This document shows, piece after piece, positions 33,522 to 44,800 of a DNA stretch of 64,000 nucleotides (within the stretch, counting starts at the first letter, position 1; the number at the start of each line of letters is the position of its first letter). The translations under genes were made by a program, and so were the position numbers. The notes under the pieces were generated by a model that was not told where the DNA came from, did no database searches, and saw only the letters and a list, made by a program, of their open reading frames with translations. The DNA lies in the NCBI GenBank assembly GCA_963668435.2, contig CAXXSC010000006.1, positions 62,001 to 126,000 of the forward strand, given 5' to 3'. The stretch is from G963668435 sp963668435. Its GTDB lineage: Bacteria; Latescibacterota; Latescibacteria; Latescibacterales; Latescibacteraceae.

Positions 33522-35501
33522 ATGGAAGATTTTTCACAATCACGGGAAGAACTGATTGATGAGTTGAACAGACTCCGCAAGCAGATCAGCCAGTACCGGT
33601 CGCTTGTGGAAAACAGCCGGGATCTCATGTACCGCATGTCCCTGCCCGATGGAAGCTATGAGTATATCAGCCCGGCAGTGGAAAGCCTTTTCGGTTATAC
33701 CGCGGAGGAATTCTACGAAAAACCTGAAATATTCAAATCAATCATCCATCCTGACTGGTTTCAGTATTTCAGGGAACATTGGGAACTGATGCTCGCCGGA
33801 ACGGTTTCGCCAACATATGAATACCAGATCATTCACAAATCAGGCGGAACACGGTGGATGAACCAGAGAAACACACTTATAAAGGACTCCGGCGGCAATC
33901 CTGTCGCCATCGAGGGAATAGTCACCAACATCACTGAACGGAAACATGCCGAGGAAGCCCTCAGGAAAAGCGAAAACAGACTCCAGGAGGCACAGAAACT
34001 CGCAAAAATGGGCAGTTGGTACTGGAATATAAAAACTGGCGAGGTCAAGTGGTCAGACGAAATATTTCAGATATTCAAGCTTGATCCAAAAGAGTTCACA
34101 CCGCAGATCGACTCGATCATGGCCTTGTCGCCCTGGCCCGAGGACAATCAGCGCAACACGGAGATCATGCAGAAGGCTATAGAAAGTCACGAGTCAGGCT
34201 CCTATGAACAGCGATTCCTCTACCCCGATGGCGACACAGGTTATTACCAATCGACCTACGAGGGTATTTTTGACACAGACGGCAACATAACGGCTATCCG
34301 GGGCATCATTCAGGACATCACCAACCGGAAACGCGCCGAAGAAGAACGCAACCGCCTGGAAGAAGAGTACCGTCAGATACAGAAAACCGAATCCATCGGC
34401 AGGCTTGCGGGCGGCGTGGCCCACGATCTGAACAATCTGCTTTCGCCGATAATCGGTTTCAGCGAATTGCTGATGGAAGATATTCCCGAAGAGGACAACC
34501 GCCGCGAATCGGTCGAAGAGATTATCAACGCCGGGCTCATGGCGCGCGATCTTGTCCAGCAGCTTCTCGCTTTCAGCCGCAAGCAGACGCTGGAATATGC
34601 GCCGCTGGACCTGAACAAGGCCATACGGGATTTCGAAAAACTGCTTCGCCGGACAATTCGCGAAGACATCTCGTTATATTTCAAGCTCGGGGACGGTATC
34701 CGGCAGATAATGGCGGATATCAGCCAGATTGAACAGGTTGTCATGAACCTCGCCGTGAATGCGGCGGACGCCATGCCCGACGGTGGAAACATGATTATCG
34801 AAACAGCCGAGGTCACGTTGGACGACGAGTACTCGGCAGACCACCCGGAAACAAAACCGGGCGATTATATCATGCTGTCTGTGAGCGATTCCGGGTCAGG
34901 GATGGATGAAGATGTCCGAAGGCACATATTCGAGCCGTTCTATTCCACCAAGGGGAAACTCGGGACCGGTCTTGGCATGGCTACGGTCTATGGTATAGTC
35001 AAGCAGCACGAGGGATCGATCTGGGTTTACAGTGAACCCGGTATCGGCACGACCATTAAAGTCTATTTGCCTGTCACCGACATATCGACCGCGGAAAAGG
35101 ATTCTACCGAATCATCGGGAAAACGCACGGAAGGGTCTGAGACAATCCTTCTGGTCGAGGATAACGACACGGTTCGGAAACTGGCCTACACCATTCTCAA
35201 GAAATATGGCTATAGTGTTCTTTCGGCAACCGGCAGCCAGGAGGCACTTTCCATATCCAGTGCTCATGACGGTGTCGTCGACCTCCTTTTGACAGACGTT
35301 GTCATGCCCGGAATAAACGGCAAGGAGCTTTACGGCAAGATCAGGGAAAACCGTCCCGGACTGAAAGTTCTTTTCATGTCGGGATACACTGACAATGTTA
35401 TCGCTCATCGCGGCATTCTCGACGACGATATACAGTTCATACAGAAACCGTTCACGGTGAGCTCGCTGATATCGAAAGTAAAGGAAACGCTCGGCTCCTA
35501 A
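33522..35501 (+). CDS. Hybrid sensor histidine kinase (PAS-PAS-HisKA-HATPase-REC)
   Basis: 659 aa with no membrane segment, so cytoplasmic. A short coiled coil opens the protein, followed by PAS1 (about 20-145, with GTRWMNQRNTLIKD and the PAC end GIVTNITERKHAEE) and PAS2 (about 155-280, WYWNIKTGEVKWSDE, GIIQDITNRKRAEE). The HisKA box is GRLAGGVAHDLNNLLSP with phospho-acceptor His301. The HATPase domain has NLAVNAADAMPDGG, SDSGSGMDEDV, GTGLGMATVYGIV. The C-terminal receiver has LLVEDN, phospho-acceptor Asp592 (LLTDVVMPG) and Lys in QKPF. No output gene is adjacent, so phosphotransfer probably goes to a distant Hpt or regulator. GGAG precedes the start. Confidence 0.94.
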   Translation: MEDFSQSREELIDELNRLRKQISQYRSLVENSRDLMYRMSLPDGSYEYISPAVESLFGYTAEEFYEKPEIFKSIIHPDWFQYFREHWELMLAGTVSPTYEYQIIHKSGGTRWMNQRNTLIKDSGGNPVAIEGIVTNITERKHAEEALRKSENRLQEAQKLAKMGSWYWNIKTGEVKWSDEIFQIFKLDPKEFTPQIDSIMALSPWPEDNQRNTEIMQKAIESHESGSYEQRFLYPDGDTGYYQSTYEGIFDTDGNITAIRGIIQDITNRKRAEEERNRLEEEYRQIQKTESIGRLAGGVAHDLNNLLSPIIGFSELLMEDIPEEDNRRESVEEIINAGLMARDLVQQLLAFSRKQTLEYAPLDLNKAIRDFEKLLRRTIREDISLYFKLGDGIRQIMADISQIEQVVMNLAVNAADAMPDGGNMIIETAEVTLDDEYSADHPETKPGDYIMLSVSDSGSGMDEDVRRHIFEPFYSTKGKLGTGLGMATVYGIVKQHEGSIWVYSEPGIGTTIKVYLPVTDISTAEKDSTESSGKRTEGSETILLVEDNDTVRKLAYTILKKYGYSVLSATGSQEALSISSAHDGVVDLLLTDVVMPGINGKELYGKIRENRPGLKVLFMSGYTDNVIAHRGILDDDIQFIQKPFTVSSLISKVKETLGS

Positions 35502-35619
35502 ATTTGTTCCTCCTGCTTTCTCAACACTGAAAATATGCAATTCAGCTGATGAAGGTGAAACCTGTCTCGCATTCATTAGCCGACACCACTATCACATCAA
35601 CGCTACAAGGATCCATAAC

Positions 35620-36975
35620 GTGAAAAAAGCTCTCGTCATCATCTCCCTTGTCTTTCTCGCAGCAACATCACTATACGCAGAACCCCTTGTTATCGGCTAC
35701 TATCCCGCCTGGATGCTGGATGAATACCCGGTCGATGCTGTCGATTTCAGTGTCATCACCAATATCGTCTATGCATTCGCATGGCCCAACGAGAATGCCA
35801 CTCTCGATTCCTATACACCGCCCGCCTCGCCGGAACTGATCGCGGCGGCACATGATGCCGGTCGCGGCGTTTCCATTTCTATCGGCGGCGGGGGCAACGA
35901 AGCCGGATTCCCGACCATTATCGCCGACCCGGAACTCAGGGCCGCACTGATAGAAAACATATTCGCGTTCTGCGACGAGCACGGCTATGACGGGGCCGAT
36001 TTCGACTGGGAATTCCCAACCAGCACGGAAGAGCGGGACAATTACGCCGCCCTGGTAAGGGAGCTCAGGGAGGCCGCCGATGACGGCAACAGGGAGTTTT
36101 TTATCAGCATGGCCCTGTCCGCCGCCTCATGGCCGAATTACAGTAACGCGTTCGGCGATCTCAACGAGATTGTCGACTGGTTTTTTATCATGAACTACGA
36201 CTACTCGGGCCCCTGGACACAAACCGCCTCGCACCTTGCGCCGCTTTATCCAAGAAGCGATCTCGGCTACAGCCTGTCGGTCAGCCGCTCGCTCGAGTAT
36301 ATCCAGGAAACACAAGGGCTCGAAAAAGAAAAAATCATACTCGGCATACCGTTCTACGGACGCAGTTTCAATGCCTCGAAACTGTTCGGCCCCTCAACCG
36401 GCGGTGATGCAGTCCGCTACTCCTCTATTGTTGGCGAGATTGCATCTGAAACATGGACCGAGCATTGGGACGATATCTCGAAAGCCCCCTACCTGATCAG
36501 CGAGGACGAAACGAAAGTCATCACCTACGATAACGAGGATTCAGTCCGCGCGAAATGCGAATGGGCGCTCGAGCAGGAACTGGCCGGCGTGGGCATCTGG
36601 GCGCTCGGTTATGATTACGATGCCGGGGAAACACCGCTTATCACCGTTATCGGATCGGTGCTGGGAGCGACGACGATTGTCGACAGCGGCGACAGCGATA
36701 TATTTCCGCAGGCGCTTTCTCTCGCAGGAAATTATCCGAATCCATTCAACCCCTCGACGACTATCAGCTACAGGCTTGAAAAGGAAACCGCTGTCAGTAT
36801 CGAGGTCTTTTCGATCGCCGGGCAGCGGGTAGCCATACTTGAGAACAATGCGGTCAAATCGGCGGGTGAACATGTGGCGGTTTTCGATGCCGATGGGCTC
36901 GCGAGCGGCATTTACTGCTACCGTCTCAGCGCGGAGGGGCACAGTGTCACGGGCAGGATGACATTGATGAGATAG
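35620..36975 (+). CDS. GH18 chitinase-like protein with C-terminal sorting domain
   Basis: 451 aa, GTG start at 35620. The signal peptide is residues 1-20 (ending SLYA). The GH18 barrel (about 22-345) has the catalytic signature YDGADFDWEF, with Glu131 as acid, preceded by VSISIGGGGNEAGF and followed by FFIMNYDYSGPW and IILGIPFYGRSF. The enzyme would cleave chitin or other beta-1,4-GlcNAc chains outside the cell. The last 90 residues are a Por/FlgD-like sorting domain (GNYPNPFNPSTTISYRL, ending GRMTLMR) shared with the two giant proteins at 38799 and 47878. This implies export through a type IX-like route or anchoring by that domain. Confidence 0.93.
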   Translation: MKKALVIISLVFLAATSLYAEPLVIGYYPAWMLDEYPVDAVDFSVITNIVYAFAWPNENATLDSYTPPASPELIAAAHDAGRGVSISIGGGGNEAGFPTIIADPELRAALIENIFAFCDEHGYDGADFDWEFPTSTEERDNYAALVRELREAADDGNREFFISMALSAASWPNYSNAFGDLNEIVDWFFIMNYDYSGPWTQTASHLAPLYPRSDLGYSLSVSRSLEYIQETQGLEKEKIILGIPFYGRSFNASKLFGPSTGGDAVRYSSIVGEIASETWTEHWDDISKAPYLISEDETKVITYDNEDSVRAKCEWALEQELAGVGIWALGYDYDAGETPLITVIGSVLGATTIVDSGDSDIFPQALSLAGNYPNPFNPSTTISYRLEKETAVSIEVFSIAGQRVAILENNAVKSAGEHVAVFDADGLASGIYCYRLSAEGHSVTGRMTLMR

Positions 36976-37084
36976 GAAACCTGCGGATTTGAACCGAGTT
37001 CTAACAAGCTTCTCATGAGATTTTCAGGATACAACCGTATCGTTGATTCGATTATACGAACCTGTAACGATAAAGGATACTATC

Positions 37085-38059
37085 ATGAAACGACGTCATT
37101 TTTTCCAGGCATCAGCAGCGGCAGGAGGCGCGGGACTCGCCGCTTCATGTGCAAAGACACCCGAAACACCGGTCCGTGAGAAGCTTTTCAGCTTTGTCTT
37201 TTTCACCGATGTCCATGTCCAGCCGGAAAGCGGCGGTAAAGAGGGATTTCTGGCCGCGATCGATAAGATGAATTCGCTAAAACCGGATTTCGCCATCAGC
37301 GGCGGCGACCTTGTGATGGATTCCCTTCAGCAGGACGAGGACAGGGCAAACCTTCTCTACGATCTCTACATCGAGTGCAGGGAAAGTTTCGCCATGCCGG
37401 TCCACGATATCATGGGCAACCACGAGGTTTTCGGCATCTATGTGCCTGACAAGGTTTCCGAGAATCATCCCGACTGGGGCAAGGAGCTGTTCAAACGCCG
37501 TCTCGGCAATGGCGCTTCATACCACAGTTTCGAGCATAAAGGTGTGAAATTCCTTCTGCTCGACTCCGTGGGCATCGAAAAAAACGCTGACAAACCCGGA
37601 CATCATTATATCGGTGAGATCGGCCGCGAACAGATGGACTGGGTTAAAAACGAGCTTGCCGGTATCTCGGACGACACACCGGTCATAGCCGCATCGCACA
37701 TTCCTCTGTTCACCTGGTGGGAACAGATCCAGAAAGGGCCGAATCATCCGAGCGGACGGGGCACTGTTCTCACGGACGGCAAGGAGTTGTTCGACATTCT
37801 TATGGCAAAGCGCTTTTTCTGCTACCTCGAAGGCCACATCCATGTCAACGAGCTGTATGAGTATTTCGGATCGAAATTCATCGATTCCGCCGCGGTATCG
37901 GGCGGCTGGTGGGGCGGACCGAGAGCCGGACATCCCGAGGGATTCACCCATGTGACAGTCTATGCTGACGGTATCGAATACGAATATGTCACCTATGGCT
38001 GGGATGCCTCGAAATACAAGCGGGCCTCGCTGGATAAAAACGTTTTCCTGTATGCGTAA
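37085..38059 (+). CDS. Tat-exported metallophosphoesterase
   Basis: 324 aa from the ATG at 37085, preceded by AAAGGA; an in-frame start 42 bases upstream lacks a ribosome-binding site. The N-terminus is a twin-arginine lipoprotein signal (KRRHFFQASAAA..., lipobox LAASC). The calcineurin-like metal centre is complete: FTDVHV, SGGDLVMD, IMGNHEVFG, ASHIPLF and LEGHIHVNE. It is a periplasmic phosphomonoesterase or phosphodiesterase of unknown substrate. A bidirectional terminator follows. Confidence 0.92.
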   Translation: MKRRHFFQASAAAGGAGLAASCAKTPETPVREKLFSFVFFTDVHVQPESGGKEGFLAAIDKMNSLKPDFAISGGDLVMDSLQQDEDRANLLYDLYIECRESFAMPVHDIMGNHEVFGIYVPDKVSENHPDWGKELFKRRLGNGASYHSFEHKGVKFLLLDSVGIEKNADKPGHHYIGEIGREQMDWVKNELAGISDDTPVIAASHIPLFTWWEQIQKGPNHPSGRGTVLTDGKELFDILMAKRFFCYLEGHIHVNELYEYFGSKFIDSAAVSGGWWGGPRAGHPEGFTHVTVYADGIEYEYVTYGWDASKYKRASLDKNVFLYA

Positions 38060-38122
38060 CATCAAGCCTGCCGAAAGCCTGAGCAGTTGACATAACGACA
38101 CATTCAACGGCCTGAAAATAAA

Positions 38123-38157
38123 GCGGCCCGACTCTCTCAAAGAGCCGGGCCGTTTTT
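38123..38157. terminator. Bidirectional intrinsic terminator
   Basis: GCGGCCCGACTCT pairs with AGAGCCGGGCCGT with few mismatches around a short loop, flanked by an A-rich side and a T run. It serves the phosphoesterase gene (plus) and the giant surface operon (minus). Confidence 0.88.
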
Positions 38158-38190
38158 ATAACTGTATTCCGTCAGAAAACGCTGACCGTT

Positions 38191-38802
38191 TTACTCTGGG
38201 CTGTTCGGATCGATCACAACATTCCCGAGAACCCTGACCGCGCCGATATCCGAAAATATGCTTGCATGTTCCCAGCCGGAAGATTCCGACGAGTACGAGG
38301 CAAGAAAAGTGTTGGTCGATGCCGAATCGTCAAAGCTCAGGAAACTGTAACCGTCCTTGAGCCCCTTGACTGTGATGGTCGCGATTTTACCGTCGCCCGA
38401 GGCTCCCTTGAAGCCCTCTTTGAGCCCACCGAGCGCGATCACGATTTTTCCGCTGGAATTGTCGTAGGTATTTTCGAGGACATTGACCTCGGCTCCGGCA
38501 TCCGTAAAGAGGAAACCCTCGCCCTCGGTCTCGATCCCGGTTACCTGGAGTGCCGCGGGATTGAATTTAACGGTGACACGCGCGGTGATGAGCGCCTCCG
38601 CGTTTGCCACATACACATCGACCTCGCCGCTTTCACCGACAGCGCTGATCACTGCGGATGTCGGATCGAAAACCAATGCAAATTCTCCGTGATAGGGATC
38701 GGTTCCCCAGTCACAGCCCCCAAGCATGAGTGCCAGAAGCACTGTCAGTATCATCAATGAATGTTTCAAAAATCGCTCTTTCTTTATCACAATGAACCTC
38801 AT
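38191..38802 (-). CDS. Cohesin-like domain lipoprotein
   Basis: 203 aa. A lipoprotein signal (LTVLLALMLGGC) is followed by CDWG; Asp at +2 would mean inner-membrane retention in enterics, though the rule may not hold here. The rest is one all-beta domain of cohesin type: VDVYVANAEALITARVTVKF, NPAALQVTGIETEGEGFL, GKIVIALGGLKEG and KIATITVKGLKDG. Cohesins bind dockerin modules. Its ATG overlaps the stop of the 3010-residue gene by four bases (ATGA), and that protein carries a dockerin-like segment, so a scaffold-type interaction on the cell surface is plausible. It is the last gene of the operon. Confidence 0.75.
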   Translation of the reverse strand: MRFIVIKKERFLKHSLMILTVLLALMLGGCDWGTDPYHGEFALVFDPTSAVISAVGESGEVDVYVANAEALITARVTVKFNPAALQVTGIETEGEGFLFTDAGAEVNVLENTYDNSSGKIVIALGGLKEGFKGASGDGKIATITVKGLKDGYSFLSFDDSASTNTFLASYSSESSGWEHASIFSDIGAVRVLGNVVIDPNSPE

Positions 38803-41800
38803 TTCAAGAGCATAATGCGTCTTGTGTCAGTGGCCCTGCCCTGACGCATTCTGACAATATAAACTCCCGAAGTAACCTCGAAACCGCCGCTGTCACGGCC
38901 GTCCCAGAAGAACGACGACATACCCGGCGCGGCCTCCTCGCTGAAACTCAGAACCTCCTGGCCGAGCATGTTGTAGATCGTAATGCTGTACTCGCCGCCG
39001 GCATCGAGAACATACGGTATCGTTGTCCCCATGTTAAAGGGATTCGGGCTGTTCTGCAGGAGACCGAATGCTTTCGCGACCGTATTGCCGCTGTCCTCAA
39101 CAGTACCGGTGATTGTTCTAAGCGCCGGAGACAGAGGCATATCCTCGTTGACGCAGTTCCTGACGCTGATATCCTCAAGTGTAATCGTATAATTCCCACT
39201 GCCGATAATCTCGAATTCGACATCGAACAGGTCGCCTTCATCGATATTAACACCGGAGGCCACCGGGCCGAGCACAACCGTTGCAGCTTTCAGTATGCCG
39301 TCCTCAGAACCGTAAGCGTAATTCACCGGTGTGGTAATCCCTCCCTCATTGGGAATGATCCGGCTCGAAACATCGGTCACCCTGAGGACTGCGCTGTCAT
39401 AGGAGACAGTCATTTCCGCGCCGAGGAACGACTCGACAGGCACTGTATCGAATGACACGGTGAAACGATCTCCGATCGCATAGCTTTCGGTTTCATCTGC
39501 ACTCACTCCCCAATCACCGTAATCATAGACCGCAGTCTTCGCCACAGCGGGAAGTTTCGCCACTACACCACCACTGTTAAACCAGTTGTACATGGCGGCA
39601 AAACCGATAATATCCTCGAAATCGCAGGCCCCGTCAGGCGGATAAGGATAATCAAGCGTTGTCCACGGCGCCTCGTAGACAAGATTCGGAATAGGGGTGG
39701 CTGGGCCGCAGATATCGCCCGATCCGGAGCCACTGTTTATCCCGGCAACAAGACATGTATAATCGACGAAATCAACGACCTCGTCATTATTGAAATCACC
39801 GAGAAGCTGCTCGGGCGGAGCTTCGACAATCGCGATCTCTGAGAAATGCGCCACCGTCGCGGTGACAAGCCCCCTCGCACTGTCGACTGCAATATTCGTG
39901 ATACCGTGCTCGTGCAGAGCGCCGGAATCCGTTATAAAATACATTCCGAGATCCTCGGGCTCGATTCCGCGAGCGGCAAGCTTTTCACTGTCAAACGGAA
40001 TGGTAATTTGTATTGGCTCATTAAAATAGTATGGGCTCACAACCTCATCACCGACTTTCACCTCGAACTTGACCGCGGTAAGCGCCCCTTCAGAGAACGA
40101 CACCTCACCGACAGCATCATCGACAGAGGCGTTTTCAGGCAGCTTGACATCGATTGATATTTCGTCGGAAACACTGTTCGACGGGAAACTCAGCGATGCG
40201 CCATCGAGGAAATCGAGTGGGTAACCGACATCCGCGAGCGGAATGCTGCCGCCGTTTCGGATTTCCGGCAGGCTGACCGACTGAACATGGATGGCAATTG
40301 CCACAAAAGCCTTATGTGTTGAATCCGCCACTGTCACCGAGGCGAAGACCGAATCACGTCCGGCGGCGGTTGCAGTCAAAAGGCCCTCATTGGTGATGGA
40401 GCCGATATTCTCGTTCACCGACCAGTCCACCTGCACATCGGCCTGCTGGCCCTCGTCATCGAGAACAATGGCATTGAACTGAAGCTGATCGCCGACATAT
40501 CCCTGTATCACCTCCGCGTTAATAGCGATAGACGAAACCTGGAGGGATTCGATGATGGTTATTCCGGCGGGCTGGGTCAGATCACCGACCGAGGCAATGA
40601 CCGCGCCTTCGCCGATTGCTGTAGCGATAAAGAGCCCCTCGGAATCCAATACACCGATCTCACCCTCGAGCGACCACGAAACCGGCAGATCGAGGAGATT
40701 TCCACGCGCATCGAACACTTCTGCGGCGAATTCCACACTGTCTTCAACCGCGGCATTGACAACCTCGGGAGTGATCACGATCTTGTCGATGACAATCTCG
40801 ACTGTCACATCTTTTTCGCCGCGAACACCGTATGCCTCGGCGACAACCTTGCCCTGTCCGGCGAGATCACCAGTGAAAACACCGTCCTCGTCAATGAAAC
40901 CGATGATATCCTCGCCGTCGCTTTCGACAGACCAGGTAAGCGGCACATCGACCACCTCTTCGTTCGTGTTGAACACGACTGCGGTGAACGGAACAACCTC
41001 GTCGACCTTGACAGTATCGGCGTCGGAACTGACAAGAATTTCGCCAATCTCATGCCTGATTGCAAAGTAAGCGTTGCTGGTATCGGCAGCCGCGGATACG
41101 GCATCGAAAAGCCTGACATAGCAGGAATCGGAAACAGTCGAAGGCACTGTCCACTGATAGGACTGATCGGCGGCGGCTGTCGTTTCGGAAATTGTCTGCC
41201 ATGACAAGCCCTTGTCAGTCGAGTACTCGATGGAAATATTCTCGACTGTAATGCTCTGCCAGCTGATCGTGCGTTGAGAGCCGACATAGAATATCTCGCC
41301 GCCATTGGGGCTTGAAAGCGTCAGGGCAGGACGTGGCAGCACCGAGAAGACCGCATCGCTGACATCGCTGGCTCCTGGTGAAGCGCTGTCAGAGATCCGA
41401 ATAAGCCCCTGTGCTGTGGCTTCCTCAGGCAGAATCCAGCTGTAGCTGCCGCCATCGGCAGGCGCGTCGTCAGTGAGAGTTGTCCAGCTCTCGCCATTGT
41501 CGGCACTGTACTCGATTCGCACATTTTCAACCGTGTCGCTTGTCCACTGTATATTGTTTTCCGTACCGGCAATGAGAAGCTCGCCGCCATTCGGCGCTGT
41601 CAGAATAATCGGAATATATGTTTCTATCGCGCCGCTGACATCGCTGATTCCGGCCTGTTCAGTATCGGTCACCCTGAACGAAAGGGACGCAAGCGGTGTT
41701 TCAGGAGTTGTCCAGGCATAGGGGGATGCGGCGGGATCGATATCACTGGCAATCGAAATCCAGTTGCTGCCGCCATCGGTCGAATACTCGATACTGAGCG

Positions 41801-44800
41801 CCTTGACATTCTCACTCACCCAGGAAACTGCCACCGGTGAACCGGCCGGGACACGATCTCCGGCGGAAGGTCCGGTTACTGTCAGCGAATGTACGAGACG
41901 GGCAAAATTAGCGGTGATTGTCATGTCGACGGTTACATTCTGAACGGTCAGCGGATTTTCACTGCCCTCATAGCCGCCGCTCCATGAAATGAATCTGTAA
42001 TCCTCGGCAGGAACTGCGGTTACTGGTGAGGTACCGGAGCCATGCGCCACAGTCTGGCTGAGTTCGCCGCTTACACTTCCGCCCTCGCCAGAGCTAAACG
42101 TAACAAAATGGGCGGCTCTTCCGAATAGAGCAGTCACGCTCATGTTGCTGTCAACATCCGTGAGAGTAAGAGGATTGTCCGTGCCCGAGTAATCGCCGCT
42201 CCAGCCGACAAACTCGTAGTTCTCGGCGGGGACTGCCGTAACAGAAGTGGCGGATGTGCCATGACCGACTGTCTGGGGGCTGTCGCCCTGGATGCTGCCG
42301 TTCTCACCCGCAGAGAAACTGACTGTGTATGATCTCCGGGAGAACTGGGCGGTAACTGTTACATCGCCGGTGACACTGCTGAAAGTCAAAGGATTGTCAG
42401 AACCATTATAGCCGCCTGTCCATCCGGCAAAATCATAGCCCTCGGCAGGGACCGCCGTGACACTGGAGCTGCCCTCACCATAGGCTACCTGCTGTGTGGT
42501 ATCGCCGCTCAGACTGCCGCCCTCGGAATCACGGAACCGGACTGTAAAGGTCCGCTGGGCGAAATTCGCGGTCACTGTCATATTGCCGTGCACGTCGCTC
42601 AGTGTCAACGGATTCGTATTGCCTGAGTAATCGCCGCTCCAGCCGGTGAACTCGTAGCCCTCGGCGGGAACTGCCGTGACAGACCTGCTCGATCCGCCGT
42701 GGCTGACAGACTGGCTGCTTTCACCACTGATACTACCGCCCTGTTGCGCGGTAAAGACCACGGCATAGTTTCTATTCGTGAACATAGCGGTGACTGACAT
42801 ATCCTGCTGCACATTGCTCAGGACCAACGGATTGTCGTTGCCGTCGTAGTCGCCGCTCCAACCAGCGAAATCATAACCGGTGAACGGAACCGCCGTAACA
42901 GCGGAACCCGAGGCACCGTGCTCTACTGTCTGTGAGCTGCTGCCCTCGAGACTGCCGCCGTTTGCCGCCGAGAACGAAAGCGTATACTGTTTCCGGGCGA
43001 AATTGGCAGTCAATGAAATATTGTCACTGACATTCGTGACAGCGTGCGGGTTCTCGTTGGAACCGTCACTCCAGCCACTGAAATCATATCCCTCGGCGGG
43101 AACTGCCGTGACAGGGCTGCTCTCACCGCCATATGCGATCTGCTGCTCTGTGGCTCCCTGAAGACTGCCGCCCTCGGAAACCGTGAACTGGACCGTGTAG
43201 AGTTTCTGTTTAAAGCTCGCGCTCAGTGACATGTCAGCGGTAACATTGTCGATAACAAGCGGATTGTCTGTGCCGGTCAAGTCACCGTTCCAGGAATCGA
43301 ATTCAAAACCCTCTGCCGGGACAGCCTCCACGGAAGAGGTCGAGGTCCCATGCTGAATGGTCTGATTAAGCTCACCGTTGATACTTCCGTTCTCGCCTGA
43401 GGTGAAAGTCACGGCATAGAAAGCGGGCTCAAAATTTGCGGAAAAGCTCATTTCTCCGGTTACATTCATCGAGAGAGGATTCTCGAGCCCTTCATAACTG
43501 CCTGTCCATCCGATGAATTTATAACCCTCGGCAGGAACAGCGGTAACTTCACTGTTGCTGGTTCCGTAGCCGACCATCTGCTGGGCTTCACCCTGAAGGC
43601 TGCCGCCTTCGCCCGCGGAGAACGTAACGGCAAAGAGCTGGGGTGAGAATAGTGCCGTGATCTCCATATCGCCGGAAACATTATCAAGCACGAGCGGATT
43701 GTCGTTACCCTCGTAATCGCCGCTCCAGCCCATGAACTCGTAGCCGAGCATCGGGGAAACGCTGACCCCGCTGGTACTGCCGCCATGCAGAACTGTCTGT
43801 TCGATTTCGCCACTGATTGTGCCGCCCTCCATGGCGCTGAATCTGACAGTATGGGGAATTGGCGCGAATTCGGCCTTGATGTCCATATTTTCAACCACGC
43901 CGGTCACGACAAGCGGATTGTCCGTACCGCCGTAATCGCCGCTCCAGCCGGTAAACTCATAGCCCTCGGCGGGAACTGCCGTGATTTCGGCGGCATTCTG
44001 ACCGTAACTGACAATCTGCGCGGGCGCCCCCTGAAGACTTCCGCCGTCTCCTGCCGAGAATGTCAGATTGTACTCAAGCGGCGTAAAGTTTGCCGTAATT
44101 GATATGTTACCGACAACATTGCTGACCGTAAGCGGATTACCCGTGCCGGACGCATCACCGCTCCAACCGCTGAACTCGTAACCGGTGTTCGCAACTGCGG
44201 TGACCGGCGAGGCAGAATCGCCGTGATAAACCATCTGCTCGGCACTGCCCTCGATTGTGCCGCCTTCACCCGCCGTAAATACAGCAGTATACTGGATTCT
44301 CTCGAATTCCGCCTTGACCAGCTTGTTTTCCTGTACATTGGAGAGGGTCAGTGGATTCGCTGTTCCGGAATAGTCACCGCTCCAGCCGATAAAGACATAA
44401 TTACTGTTGGGGACTGCGGTAATAGACGTGGTTGAGCCGCCAGCGGCAACGGTCTGAGACTGCGCACCCTGGAGAGAGCCGTTTGCGCCGGAAGTGAACG
44501 TGACATTATAGACATCCGAAACAAACACGGCCCTGACATTCATATTCTTTGTGACATTGGTAATAATAAGAGGATTGGCAGTACCGGTGAAATCGCCTGC
44601 CCAGCCATCGAACCTGTAACCGGTCGCGGCCACAGCCCTGACCTCTGACGTGCTGCCGCCGTTCGAGACCATCTGGCTGGTCGAACCGGTAAGCGATCCG
44701 CCATTCTCGGCGGTAAATGAGACTGTGAACCCGTTGAGCCTGAAATTGGCGGTTATATTCATATTGGAGGTGACATTTCCCAGTGTCAGCGGATTCTCCG